A DNA stretch of 64,000 nucleotides from Candidatus Poribacteria bacterium (GTDB lineage Bacteria; Poribacteria; WGA-4E; WGA-3G), in assembly GCA_028821605.1 (NCBI GenBank), contig JAPPFM010000007.1:86648-150647 (forward strand), written 5' to 3'. Numbering within the stretch: the first letter of the stretch is position 1; each line of letters starts with the position of its first letter. The notes beneath the pieces are model-generated. The model did not search any database. It worked only from the letters and a program-made list of their open reading frames with translations, and was not told the DNA's origin. Of the stretch, positions 28,306 through 37,145 are shown one piece after another. The translations under genes were made by a program, and so were the position numbers.

Positions 28306-29409
28306 ATGAATCGGCAGTCAGTGTTCATAGAATTGCCGTCGGTATCGATGCAGGCAATTTATAACACAATTCAACGAATAATGGAATCAAACATTCCGTT
28401 CTTCATTACTGGTGAAACCGGTGTTGGCAAGGAAGGAATCGCGAGATACATTCACGAAAACGGTCCACGACGGGACCAACCTTTTATAGCGATCAACTGT
28501 GGTAGATTCTCCGCGGAACTTTTGCAAAGTGAGCTCTTTGGGCATGAGGCCGGAGCGTTCACGAGCGCAATCCGACAGCGTCCGGGTGCGTTTGAGATAG
28601 CAAATGGTGGTATTCTCTTTTTAGATGAGATTCCCGAGATGTCCTTGGATGCACAAAAGATGCTGCTTCGCGTTTTGGACACAGCGACCTTTACGCGTCT
28701 CGGTGGAAATGAAGTTTTGACGGTGGATGTCCACATTATCGCTGCGACAAATAGAGATATTGTAAAGGCTGTTGCGGAAAAAGAATTTAGGGAAGACCTT
28801 TATTATCGCCTCAAGGGCATGATGCTTCACCTCCCACCGTTACGGGAGCGTCCAGAAGATATTGCGCCGTTGGTTTCAGCTTTTATTGACGAATTCAGTT
28901 CCGAATATGGGAAAAACGTTACGGGGATTACGCGGGAGGCTCTTGCTCATCTTGAGCAGGCTGCGTGGCCCGGGAATATCCGTCAGCTGAGAAGCACTGT
29001 TCAGACGGCTGTCGCGCTCGCAACGGCTGACAGGCTTGAACCCAAGGATTTTCCAGAAATCTATCCTGAGTTCGTTGAGACGCTCATCTCTATATGGCAG
29101 GCGCTCCCACTGGAGACGCAGCATGCGATATGGGATACACTCCCACCGGAAACCCAGCACATAATTATGCATGAACTCGCGACGCAGACTCCGAAGCCTT
29201 GGCGTAGTTTGCAGGTTCCCGGTATTCCGGGAGTCGGTGGTAAGTCGGAATTTCTCAATATAGGGAATATGAATCAAAACCAAATTCTACATGCAGTTGC
29301 CCAGCGGCGTGTTGAACAATACTCCTCGCTCCGTGAAGCGGCTGAATCGTTGGATATTGATATCCGAACCCTACAGAAATACGCCCAGTGGGAGGAGTCA
29401 GACAATTGA
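28306..29409 (+). CDS. Sigma-54 interaction AAA+ protein with GAFTSA variant loop
   Basis: 367 residues from ATG 28306 (aaggag 8 bases upstream). The frame opens 10 codons earlier. It starts directly with the AAA+ domain: Walker A G-E-T-G-V-G-K-E at 36-43, L-F-L-D-E-I-P-E Walker B, R-E-D-L-Y-Y-R-L, and W-P-G-N-I-R-Q-L. The sigma-54 contact loop reads G-A-F-T-S-A (83-88) instead of G-A-F-T-G-A. A linker near 265-290 has a repeated L-P-x-E-T-Q-H-x-I sequence. The C-terminus (S-L-R-E-A-A-E-S-L-D-I-D-I-R-T-L-Q-K-Y) is helix-turn-helix-like. There is no N-terminal sensory domain, as in PspF-type activators. Confidence 0.88.
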   Translation: MNRQSVFIELPSVSMQAIYNTIQRIMESNIPFFITGETGVGKEGIARYIHENGPRRDQPFIAINCGRFSAELLQSELFGHEAGAFTSAIRQRPGAFEIANGGILFLDEIPEMSLDAQKMLLRVLDTATFTRLGGNEVLTVDVHIIAATNRDIVKAVAEKEFREDLYYRLKGMMLHLPPLRERPEDIAPLVSAFIDEFSSEYGKNVTGITREALAHLEQAAWPGNIRQLRSTVQTAVALATADRLEPKDFPEIYPEFVETLISIWQALPLETQHAIWDTLPPETQHIIMHELATQTPKPWRSLQVPGIPGVGGKSEFLNIGNMNQNQILHAVAQRRVEQYSSLREAAESLDIDIRTLQKYAQWEESDN

Positions 29410-29658
29410 TATAGGCTTGAAAAGCGGACGCAGCGTTTTCAAACAGAAAATTCAGCGTATTGAATGTACGTCCGGCATTTGATGCGTAATAAATTAGTAT
29501 AAGTCCGGTATAAAATGAAACGGTACAGAAACCGAAAGAGAGCTCCCAATGATGAGGGATCCAAAATCTCCATCAGAGGGAGTTTTCTACTTTTGTGGAT
29601 GATTTTGAAGAACGGTATGTTTGTAGTAACCGTCCACTATGTTAAAGAAAAAATGAGT

Positions 29659-29687
29659 TTGAATCTTTAGGCTGAATATGTTATTAT
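29659..29687 (+). promoter_or_regulatory. Predicted sigma-70-type promoter
   Basis: TTGAAT (29659-29664), 17-bp spacer, TATTAT (29682-29687), upstream of the gene at 29707 whose gaggag ribosome-binding site follows at once. Confidence 0.5.
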
Positions 29688-29706
29688 ATTATAGAGGAGT
29701 GAGCAC

Positions 29707-30552
29707 ATGAACAGGAAACGGATACTCTTTATAAGTGTCCTTGGCATTACGCTTTTATGCGCGGGGCTTTTTTATTCGTACACCCAACGCCAAGCGAACT
29801 ACGCAAAAACACGAGAAATTTTCGCGCCTTTTTACGAATATTCAGGAAGATTGACTGCGGATGAGCAAAAACGCTTTTCTGAATCCGTCGATTCCATTAT
29901 GGACGTTGAACTTTCCATCGCGAAAAAATACGCACTCCCCAAGCGCGAGAGACTTCAATTAGAAGCACACTTCACAACGTTATCTCGGAACAACCCTGAA
30001 CTATTTTTTATGGGGTATGGATCTCTACCTACCGATACTGATGTCGAGCCATATATACGATACTACAGTATCCTCGCACTCACCGCTAAAACCAAGTTAG
30101 CAGATTTGCCTGCTGATAGTAGAAAATCGATAATATATCACCTTGAGACGCTCGAAAAACGCCTAACGCAGAACAGCGTTGAGGCATATATTAAAGAGGT
30201 CAAAAGCCTCCCCTTTCGTCCGAGGCAAGACCTTCCGATGATGCGTTTCGGAGTTGGGACTGCCGGGACAAAAGGTGGAGATCAATGGGTCTTGGAAGCG
30301 GATGGTTCATTGGTATTTCCAAAAGGCGGTAGACGAGGCGTGGTTCATATCACCGATGCTTATGAAAATGAATATACGGTTGACTTTGACACACCACCTA
30401 CAGACACTGGTATGACGGAGAATACAACCGAATTGTATGCGGAGATTGATCGGATTTTTGAACAACTTACCGATGCGGAACTCCGAAGGCTTTCAACGTT
30501 GGGCAAGACTGAACGCGCTGCAGCAATCGAAAAATTGTTCCGATCAGAATAA
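29707..30552 (+). CDS. Hypothetical N-terminally anchored protein
   Basis: 281 residues. One hydrophobic segment (residues ~6-25) after M-N-R-K-R suggests a membrane anchor or uncleaved signal peptide. The rest is polar, with predicted helices at ~35-165, a middle section with V-L-E-A-D-G-S-L-V-F-P-K-G-G (strand-rich), and a helical C-terminus. I recognise no family. gaggag lies upstream of ATG 29707 and a promoter candidate lies just before it. The converging gene on the other strand ends 10 bp downstream, with no obvious terminator between them. Confidence 0.7.
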   Translation: MNRKRILFISVLGITLLCAGLFYSYTQRQANYAKTREIFAPFYEYSGRLTADEQKRFSESVDSIMDVELSIAKKYALPKRERLQLEAHFTTLSRNNPELFFMGYGSLPTDTDVEPYIRYYSILALTAKTKLADLPADSRKSIIYHLETLEKRLTQNSVEAYIKEVKSLPFRPRQDLPMMRFGVGTAGTKGGDQWVLEADGSLVFPKGGRRGVVHITDAYENEYTVDFDTPPTDTGMTENTTELYAEIDRIFEQLTDAELRRLSTLGKTERAAAIEKLFRSE

Positions 30553-30562
30553 GCGTTTATCC

Positions 30563-31630
30563 TCATTTAAAGACTACGATTAACTTCCGTTGTGCCGCGC
30601 GCTGTGAACCCATTTTTGCATGAATCACAAGGAAATAGCGTCCATTACGGACAAGGATGCCATCATCTGTCAATCCATCCCACCGTGCAATATTGGAACC
30701 GATATAGTGCGGTGCATCCGCAAATAGTCGCCGAACCCGTTTCCCACGAAGATCGAAGATGTCCATCGTCACGAATGCTTGCGTCGCATCTGGCGCGTTA
30801 AGTTGATACGTTATTGTCAGCCGATGCCTATCCGGTGCGAGAAACACACGCGGCGAAAACGTGACGTTCTGGATCTGTAACCGCTCAGCACGCTCTAAGT
30901 CTGTAGGTGCAGGTGCCATCAAGCTATAAATCCCGAAGTGATTGATAGTAGCCGATACACTCCGTTGACTCGTATTTACATTCCCTCGCAATGGCACCCA
31001 CTTTTTCGCGAACATCTCCCAAAAATAGAGTTGTGGTTTGGTATCTATCCCAAAGGAAAATATGATTTGTGCCTCCCGTTTCAGGACGAGTCGTTCAGGT
31101 GAGATTCGGATAACATGAACGAGGTGTTGGGCTGCCGGTGGCAGACCCGGCGATGGCACAATTTCTATCCCTATTTTCTGTTCAGTTGCGAGTGCACTTT
31201 TCGGGAATGAAATCTCCACACCTGCCGGACTTTGAAGTTTTCCGCCGCTGCTACCGATAATTTTTGAAGCAGGGACAACACTTAGTTTTACACTTTGTTC
31301 CATACCATTCACGCGACAGACAAGGTTTCCCTCACCCACGAAAACGGCTATCAGTATGGCTTGATCACCTGTTGTAATTCTGCCTAAATTCCCCACGAGA
31401 AACCATTGCGCCGAGTAGGGGCGAGGTGGCCTCGTCCGTACAATTTCATTAGACGAGACTGCCTGAAGCCTGTATCGCTTTCCAGAAATCAGTGTATAAG
31501 GTTGTCTTACTCTTGTTTGTCCATCAAACATCTGAATTTCAAACGGGTCCGCGGCAAGGTAGGGCACGTGACATACCGTCAGCGTGATAAATATGAAATA
31601 TAGCGTTATTCGGTGGAAAAGTCTTCGCAT
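30563..31630 (-). CDS. Exported protein with ZU5-like and FlgD-type Ig-like domains
   Basis: 355 residues. The N-terminus is a signal peptide (L-Y-F-I-F-I-T-L-T-V-C-H-V). The middle has S-G-G-K-L-Q-S-P-A-G-V-E-I-S-F-P-K-S-A-L, a ZU5-like opening, and a strand-rich section. The last ~90 residues match a FlgD-type Ig fold as used in C-terminal sorting modules: F-D-L-R-G-K-R-V-R-R-L, then W-D-G-L-T-D-D-G, and G-R-Y-F-L-V-I. The role is probably surface or envelope attachment. A dispersed palindrome (31415-31441) lies inside the coding region and is read as R-T-R-P-P-R-P-Y-S. It is divergent from glgB. Confidence 0.75.
   Translation of the reverse strand: MRRLFHRITLYFIFITLTVCHVPYLAADPFEIQMFDGQTRVRQPYTLISGKRYRLQAVSSNEIVRTRPPRPYSAQWFLVGNLGRITTGDQAILIAVFVGEGNLVCRVNGMEQSVKLSVVPASKIIGSSGGKLQSPAGVEISFPKSALATEQKIGIEIVPSPGLPPAAQHLVHVIRISPERLVLKREAQIIFSFGIDTKPQLYFWEMFAKKWVPLRGNVNTSQRSVSATINHFGIYSLMAPAPTDLERAERLQIQNVTFSPRVFLAPDRHRLTITYQLNAPDATQAFVTMDIFDLRGKRVRRLFADAPHYIGSNIARWDGLTDDGILVRNGRYFLVIHAKMGSQRAAQRKLIVVFK
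31415..31441. repeat. Dispersed palindrome inside a coding sequence
   Basis: gtaggggcgagg-tgg-cctcgtccgtac is a degenerate copy of the hairpin at 4951-4977, carried in frame by the exported-protein gene. Confidence 0.65.
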
Positions 31631-31655
31631 GTCCTCATAGTATCATGCATCTGGT

Positions 31656-31684
31656 TTGCATTACAAGCCGGCTTATGCTAAACT
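31656..31684 (+). promoter_or_regulatory. Predicted glgB promoter giving a near-leaderless transcript
   Basis: TTGCAT (31656-31661), 17-bp spacer, TAAACT (31679-31684). The glgB ATG begins 9 bases after the -10 box and has no Shine-Dalgarno, so the mRNA may start within a few bases of the start codon. Confidence 0.45.
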
Positions 31685-31692
31685 GATACATT

Positions 31693-33804
31693 ATGCGAAA
31701 GCGAGACTCCACAGAAAATAAGGCTGATGGCACTGCCCTCATCGAAATCGATCCTTTGTTGAAACCATACACAACACAACTGCGTGAGCGGTTTGCGTGC
31801 TATCGGCGTTTCAAGGCAGAGATTGAGAAAACCGGTGGCGTATTAGGTGAAATAAGCCAAGGACACCGATATTTCGGTTTCAACCGTGGTAAACACGAAG
31901 GGGAAACTGGGGTCTGGTATCGCGAATGGGCACCCGGAGCGGAAGCACTTGCCCTTATCGGCGACTTTAACGACTGGTCGCGTGCTGCCAACCTAATGTC
32001 CGTTGATGATTGGGGTGTGTGGCATCTATTCTTGCCCGATGGGGATTATGCTGATCGCCTCACACACGAGAGCCTTGTCAAGGTGCATGTTGTATCGAGA
32101 CTCGGTGGACTCGACCGGATTCCCGCTTATGTACAGCGCGTTGTTCAGAAAGACGATGCTGATTTCACCGGACAGTATTGGGCACCCCCGCATCCGTATC
32201 AGTGGAAACATCGCACCCCCGATTTTGACATCAATACCGAGGGATTACGGATTTATGAGGCGCACGTCGGCATGGCGCAACAAGCCGAAAAAGTCGGAAC
32301 CTTCGCGGAATTTACGCAGAACATCTTGCCCCGGATTGCGGATTTGGGCTATAACGCTGTGCAACTGATGGCGGTGATGGAGCATCCCTATTATGCAAGT
32401 TTTGGGTATCAGGTCAGCAACTTCTTTGCTGTCTCAAGTCGTTTCGGAACGCCAGAGGAACTGAAAGCACTTATTGATACGGCACACGGTATGGGGCTGC
32501 TGGTTATCATGGATCTGGTGCATAGCCACGCTGTCAAAAATTTGAATGAAGGGTTGAGCAACTTTGATGGCACCGGGCATCAGTATTTCCACGCGGGCAC
32601 GAAGGGTGAACATGTCGCATGGGATTCACGCTGTTTCGATTACAGTAAGTACGAAGTGCAACGCTTTCTGCTGAGTAATGTCCGGTACTGGTTGGAAACC
32701 TATCGGTTTGACGGCTTCAGATTTGACGGTGTCACGAGCATGCTCTATAGCGACCACGGATTAGAACGGGAGTTTACCAGCTATGCGGATTACTTTGACG
32801 CTGGCGTTGAGTTGGATGCTACTGCTTACCTGATGTTAGCAAATGAGGTCGTCCATGCTGTCAATCCCGCCGCTATTTCAATTGCTGAGGATATGAGCGG
32901 TATGCCCGGTCTCGCTCGTCCGACTGAAGAGGGTGGACTCGGTTTCGATTATCGCCTCACAATGGGTATCCCGGATTACTGGATTCGGTTGTTGAAGGAG
33001 AAACAGGATGAGGCGTGGCACATCGGTGAGATTTACGGCATGCTGCGCAACCGCCGCGTGGGTGAAAAACACATCGCTTACGTTGAAAGTCACGACCAAG
33101 CAATTGTCGGCGATAAGACCCTTGCGATGCAACTCATGGACACTGAACTTTACACGAACATGAGTGTTTCTGCCACGAATCATCTCGTTTCTCGCGGTGT
33201 TGCGCTCCACAAGCTCATCCGTCTGCTGACGTTTAGTTTAGGTGGCGAGGGCTACCTCAACTTTATGGGAAATGAATTTGGGCATCCTGAGTGGATTGAT
33301 TTCCCACGCGCAGGAAACAATAACTCCTACTGGTATGCGCGTAGACAATGGCATCTCGTTGACGATGAAGCACTCCGGTACCAGCATCTCAACGCCTTTG
33401 ATCGTGCGATGCAACACCTTGATGCAACCTACCATCTGCTTGCTGATGCAGACATTCAGTTTTTATGCATTCACGAGGAGGCGAAACAGATCGTTTACGC
33501 GCGAAGTGGACTCGTCTTTACCTTCAACTTTCATCCAACTGCGTCCGCCACTGATTGGCGTATCCCCGTGCCTGAAAAGGCAGATTACCGTCTTGTCCTC
33601 AACACCGATGATGCCGTTTATGGTGGCTATGGTGCCGTAGAGAGTGTCTATTATCCGTGGCAAGATGTTGCGATAGAGGAGCAGGCACAGTCAATCCAAC
33701 TTTACGTCCCCGCCCGAAGCGCGCTGGTGTTGGTATCTGAAAAAAATCAAATTCATAAACAGGGAATTGGGTTTAATAACTCCAGAATTAAAAACACCAC
33801 ATGA
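31693..33804 (+). CDS. glgB: 1,4-alpha-glucan branching enzyme, eukaryote-like type
   Basis: 703 residues, GH13 branching enzyme with an N-terminal CBM48-like region (W-A-P-G-A-E-A ... G-D-F-N-D-W) and a (beta/alpha)8 catalytic domain. Catalytic residues: nucleophile D345 in G-F-R-F-D-G-V-T-S-M, acid/base E399 in A-E-D-M-S-G-M-P, and D468 in E-S-H-D-Q. Blocks such as G-F-R-F-D-G-V-T-S-M-L-Y, E-S-H-D-Q-A-I-V-G-D-K-T and G-H-P-E-W-I-D-F-P-R are those of the eukaryotic GBE1-like group rather than of E. coli GlgB. The enzyme makes alpha-1,6 branches in glycogen. No ribosome-binding site precedes the ATG. glgA-like, glgP and glgC genes lie within 11 kb. Confidence 0.95.
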   Translation: MRKRDSTENKADGTALIEIDPLLKPYTTQLRERFACYRRFKAEIEKTGGVLGEISQGHRYFGFNRGKHEGETGVWYREWAPGAEALALIGDFNDWSRAANLMSVDDWGVWHLFLPDGDYADRLTHESLVKVHVVSRLGGLDRIPAYVQRVVQKDDADFTGQYWAPPHPYQWKHRTPDFDINTEGLRIYEAHVGMAQQAEKVGTFAEFTQNILPRIADLGYNAVQLMAVMEHPYYASFGYQVSNFFAVSSRFGTPEELKALIDTAHGMGLLVIMDLVHSHAVKNLNEGLSNFDGTGHQYFHAGTKGEHVAWDSRCFDYSKYEVQRFLLSNVRYWLETYRFDGFRFDGVTSMLYSDHGLEREFTSYADYFDAGVELDATAYLMLANEVVHAVNPAAISIAEDMSGMPGLARPTEEGGLGFDYRLTMGIPDYWIRLLKEKQDEAWHIGEIYGMLRNRRVGEKHIAYVESHDQAIVGDKTLAMQLMDTELYTNMSVSATNHLVSRGVALHKLIRLLTFSLGGEGYLNFMGNEFGHPEWIDFPRAGNNNSYWYARRQWHLVDDEALRYQHLNAFDRAMQHLDATYHLLADADIQFLCIHEEAKQIVYARSGLVFTFNFHPTASATDWRIPVPEKADYRLVLNTDDAVYGGYGAVESVYYPWQDVAIEEQAQSIQLYVPARSALVLVSEKNQIHKQGIGFNNSRIKNTT

Positions 33805-33827
33805 CTACTTAGGAGGTACGGCATAAA

Positions 33828-34064
33828 ATGTGTAAGAAAATTGATCTTTGCAGTACAGAAATGAATGAAGTTGTTAAGGAAGTTCGCGAAATGCGGATGA
33901 AAATTTCAGAGGAATGTGGACACGATCTCAATAAATTGCTCGCTTACTACCAAAAAGTAGAAAAAGAGATGCGTAAGTCCGGTAAGTACAAATTTGCCGA
34001 CCCGGAACCGTCAGTTGAGAAGCCTGCATCCACAGAATCAACTCGTGATGAAGCCGCAGATTAG
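33828..34064 (+). CDS. Small hypothetical charged protein
   Basis: 78 residues, predicted largely alpha-helical (residues ~8-52), rich in K/E, with a short disordered acidic tail (S-V-E-K-P-A-S-T-E-S). Cys2 and Cys8 lie at the N-terminus (M-C-K-K-I-D-L-C). An excellent aggaggt ribosome-binding site precedes the ATG, which supports it as a real gene. It follows glgB by 23 bp and a strong terminator lies at 34195, so the two are probably co-transcribed. The family is not recognised. Confidence 0.7.
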   Translation: MCKKIDLCSTEMNEVVKEVREMRMKISEECGHDLNKLLAYYQKVEKEMRKSGKYKFADPEPSVEKPASTESTRDEAAD

Positions 34065-34194
34065 CAACAAACAGCGTCTATTCTCTGATAATACCTTTGC
34101 CCGAATACGTGCCGTATGGACGGTGTTTTCCTTCCGGGAAAAATAGGGACAGCCAACCGGGACCTCTACTGCAACGGTATGTCTATGTTGGGTG

Positions 34195-34222
34195 GCTAGA
34201 GCCAGACACTCTAGCTTTTTTT
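34195..34222 (+). terminator. Rho-independent terminator after glgB operon
   Basis: gctagag (34195-34201) pairs with ctctagc (34209-34215), followed by seven T. The 120 bases before it hold further small hairpins (atacg-tgc-cgtat; ttttcc-ttcc-gggaaaa; ccaac...gttgg). Confidence 0.8.
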
Positions 34223-34273
34223 ATGCCTACATAGGTAATATATGCGGGATTGAAATCCCGCATACGCTTGTTA

Positions 34274-35113
34274 TTATGTCGTGTTATTCTCTAACGAATA
34301 CTCGCGGTTTCCACCGGGGCCACCACCGATCGCCCATGTCCCGCGGAACAGCGATCGCCGCTTTGGTGGCATTGTTTCAATAATCTCGTGGCTCAGATTC
34401 AGTCGATGCCACTGTGCCCAGATCGAGTTGTAACAATTGAAAACCGCACACCGGGGATTGGATGGGTTTGTCCAGTCATTCGCCGCATGGACGAGACTTT
34501 CCGTGAAGATGACAACGGAACCGGGTGGGCAGCTGTAATCATCCATCATCTCGCGCATGTTCGCCTCCCACGGCGATTCACCGATATTCGGACGATACCG
34601 GTCAGGTCCACCGTAGTTGAAATGCGCTTTGTGTGAACCACTGAGGAAAGAGGTAGCACCTTGTCCCGCTTTCACCTCTTCAAGTTCCCAAACGACGCGT
34701 GTCAGCCCTGCGAAAATCTTTTCACCGGCGACCTGATACCGCATCGCATTTGCCTGCTGTGGTGGACGTACAACGTGTGGCAGACCGTTATCGCCACGTT
34801 CCGACACATTCCAACCCGGGAGTCTCACCGTCGTAAATGACCCTTCGCATCGAAATCCGTAGCAATCATCGTGTACAAACGGATCTTCGGACAAAATTTC
34901 ATTTAGAACACCTACAATTGCCGGATGGTCAAGTAGCGTCTGCAGTGCGCCTTGATAACTCTGTCTGGCACCGTCATAGACCTCTGCTTTCATCTCTTCA
35001 ATTTCCGGCTCTGATAGGACGGACGGTAACAGAATCCAACCGCGGAGATCGAAGAAAAACTTCTGTTCTGGTGTCATCGGTACCGGGGCACCTGTTGAAG
35101 TTTGGTTTGACAT
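34274..35113 (-). CDS. Phytanoyl-CoA dioxygenase (PhyH) family protein
   Basis: 279 residues, the usual length of this Fe(II)/2-oxoglutarate oxygenase family. Family-type blocks are visible: F-D-L-R-G-W-I-L-L-P-S-V-L near the N-terminus, W-E-L-E-E-V-K-A-G-Q-G-A-T-S-F-L-S-G-S-H-K, and P-G-S-V-V-I-F-T-E-S-L-V-H-A-A with the distal iron-binding histidine. The proximal H-x-D is not clear: the region reads G-L-P-H-V-V-R-P-P, so the metal site may be altered. Substrate unknown. It starts 13 bp after the glycogen-synthase-like gene on the same strand, with an aaggag site. A second PhyH gene lies at 45941-46759. Confidence 0.82.
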   Translation of the reverse strand: MSNQTSTGAPVPMTPEQKFFFDLRGWILLPSVLSEPEIEEMKAEVYDGARQSYQGALQTLLDHPAIVGVLNEILSEDPFVHDDCYGFRCEGSFTTVRLPGWNVSERGDNGLPHVVRPPQQANAMRYQVAGEKIFAGLTRVVWELEEVKAGQGATSFLSGSHKAHFNYGGPDRYRPNIGESPWEANMREMMDDYSCPPGSVVIFTESLVHAANDWTNPSNPRCAVFNCYNSIWAQWHRLNLSHEIIETMPPKRRSLFRGTWAIGGGPGGNREYSLENNTT

Positions 35114-35125
35114 TGATATTTCTCC

Positions 35126-36907
35126 TTATAGTGCTTTTTCCAATCCGGGTAAGAAATAATCCTTAACAACGACTTCCCAACTCATCCGAGAAGCAATATC
35201 ATAGCCTTCTCGAAGCATATCTTCTACATCACGAGGTTTGCGCGGCAAGCGTCCCAAGAGTTTCGCCGCGATGTCTCGGCTATTTTCCGTTTCAATCGCA
35301 TTCCGTTCCGCCAAACCGATGTGAAGTACATCGTCCAACGATTTCGGCGGGATATGCAGTTGCGTATAGTCCGCGATAACGATATTTGGGACTTCACGAT
35401 TGTCAGTGGCACGCTGAATGAAACCGCAACACCCACACACATTACTAACAACACAGATCGCACCAAAACTGAGAGGCTCGACCTGTGCAATTCCGAAGGG
35501 CTCATAAATGGACTGCCCGAATTCCGCGTCGCTACCTTTACGGATGTCCATGAATTCCATCTCGATTGGCATCCGTTTCCCACAAGCTGCCTGCGTCCAA
35601 CCGAACTGATTGACAAAAACAACCTTAATCGCCTTAGACTGTAGATTGAAAGCAGAGACACCGTTATTCAATTCAATTTCTGCACCGACGAGATCCGGGT
35701 ACCCGATTTTATGATACACGGGCCAGCCGTACGCTTCCTCCATCTCATGGATGCTTTCGTGCGGTCTGCCTGTCGCAATTTCTGTGGAAAGAATAAACAA
35801 CACTGCTGTTTTATCGTTAGAAGTGAGGAGGGAATCGAGATGCATGAGTACTTGTAAATCGCGCCACAGTCCCTTACTTTTAACGAGCCGTGTCACGTGT
35901 GTAAAGACGTAATCGGGACGAAAATCCAACAGCGATTTCGCATACTTTTGGAGCAGTGCCTTTGAGGTCAGTTTTTCTTGGAGGCTCACCTCAAAAGCGG
36001 GGATGCCGTTGTAAACGAGATTAATCGGAAGGTCCTCGAACGACTTTGCCAAAAACCGGAGTTCATCTACGACAAGATCCCCCACAGCGAAAATCGTATC
36101 ACAGAGGTGTGCTTTGTCGATTAACGCGTGCTTGAAATACCAAAACGGATCGTCAAACACATCGCGGATAGATTGTCCTTTTGCTTTTGCCTGCTCTAAG
36201 ACGTTGTAAAAGCGAATATCGTGTCCCGGATGTCCCTCAACAATAGGACGTATCGTCGCCACTTCATGGGCGTAAAAGACGGTACGCATGTTTGCAGCGT
36301 CTTCATTATTGTTCTTTCGTTCAATCAGGGTTTTGAGGGCAAGCGGCATCCCCATAAATTCATGTGAGATGACGAATACCGGTGTCCTTGTCTTTTCACC
36401 GATAAGCACCTTCAGCGCGTCATACGCCGGTTCCGCAAGGCGAACATACTCTTCAAATTCCCATTCGCTCTCATACCGATTTGATTCAATGTTAAAATGC
36501 TCGTAGAGTTGCCATTTGAACTGCCCCGTCTGGGATTCATCACTGCTTGATACATTTACCAAGATGACATCGGTGAGCGTTGTAATTTGCTTATTTTTGT
36601 CCACAAACTGCCGTTGTCCGTAGACGAGTTCCACCTGATAGGTTTGCTCAATCTCACTGAAAGCACTTGCGTGCGGTGTATCTGTTATGCCTTCGCTTGC
36701 GCGATAAAGCACGGTGTCAAGTTCACCGAGATCAGCACCCGGAAAAAGCGGTCCGACGAGAATAGTGTGCTCGATCGCTTCGTTGTAACTGTGGGTTGTT
36801 AGCAGTCCTTCCAAAACTGCCCCGATGCCCCCCATTTTTTGGATGGCTTCGTGTGTGACGTGAACAACAATACTCAAATTTTTACCTCGTTTAGCGTTTT
36901 TTAACAC
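35126..36907 (-). CDS. Glycogen synthase-like glycosyltransferase (GT-B)
   Basis: 593 residues. N-terminal half: H-V-T-H-E-A-I-Q-K-M-G-G-I-G-A-V-L-E-G, corresponding to the K-x-G-G-L motif that binds ADP-glucose in GlgA. C-terminal half: T-R-L-V-K-S-K-G-L-W-R-D, then Y-E-P-F-G-I-A-Q-V-E-P-L-S-F-G-A, the conserved E-x7-E motif of GT-B synthases. The coordinates use GTG 36907. A TTG at 36877 with gaggt just upstream gives an N-terminus closer to GlgA and may be the true start. With glgB, glgC and glgP nearby it probably elongates alpha-1,4-glucan, but it is divergent and another polysaccharide is possible. The PhyH gene follows 12 bp downstream. Confidence 0.82.
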   Translation of the reverse strand: MLKNAKRGKNLSIVVHVTHEAIQKMGGIGAVLEGLLTTHSYNEAIEHTILVGPLFPGADLGELDTVLYRASEGITDTPHASAFSEIEQTYQVELVYGQRQFVDKNKQITTLTDVILVNVSSSDESQTGQFKWQLYEHFNIESNRYESEWEFEEYVRLAEPAYDALKVLIGEKTRTPVFVISHEFMGMPLALKTLIERKNNNEDAANMRTVFYAHEVATIRPIVEGHPGHDIRFYNVLEQAKAKGQSIRDVFDDPFWYFKHALIDKAHLCDTIFAVGDLVVDELRFLAKSFEDLPINLVYNGIPAFEVSLQEKLTSKALLQKYAKSLLDFRPDYVFTHVTRLVKSKGLWRDLQVLMHLDSLLTSNDKTAVLFILSTEIATGRPHESIHEMEEAYGWPVYHKIGYPDLVGAEIELNNGVSAFNLQSKAIKVVFVNQFGWTQAACGKRMPIEMEFMDIRKGSDAEFGQSIYEPFGIAQVEPLSFGAICVVSNVCGCCGFIQRATDNREVPNIVIADYTQLHIPPKSLDDVLHIGLAERNAIETENSRDIAAKLLGRLPRKPRDVEDMLREGYDIASRMSWEVVVKDYFLPGLEKAL

Positions 36908-37145
36908 CAGCTCGCGATAAGAATTCCGCGAGGGCTCCTCAAACAGATACCCACAGCCCCGTAGGGGATTTTGCTTGGGTATTTCTTCAGCATTTTTTTA
37001 TTGACAGTAATTGATTCTGCGCCGGATTTTGTAGCACAAACTAAAAAATTATACTACAAAGATGGCAACCTGCATTATAGTACGGAAAATTATAGCACAA
37101 TATCAGAAAAGGTGTCAAACAAGGCGGGTGTGTAAATCAGGGCAT

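Noticed and set aside
34120..34200. Resemblance of ttccttccggg (minus strand cccggaaggaa) to the SRP RNA loop
   Set aside because: The flanking asymmetric loop and stem sequences of SRP RNA are absent.
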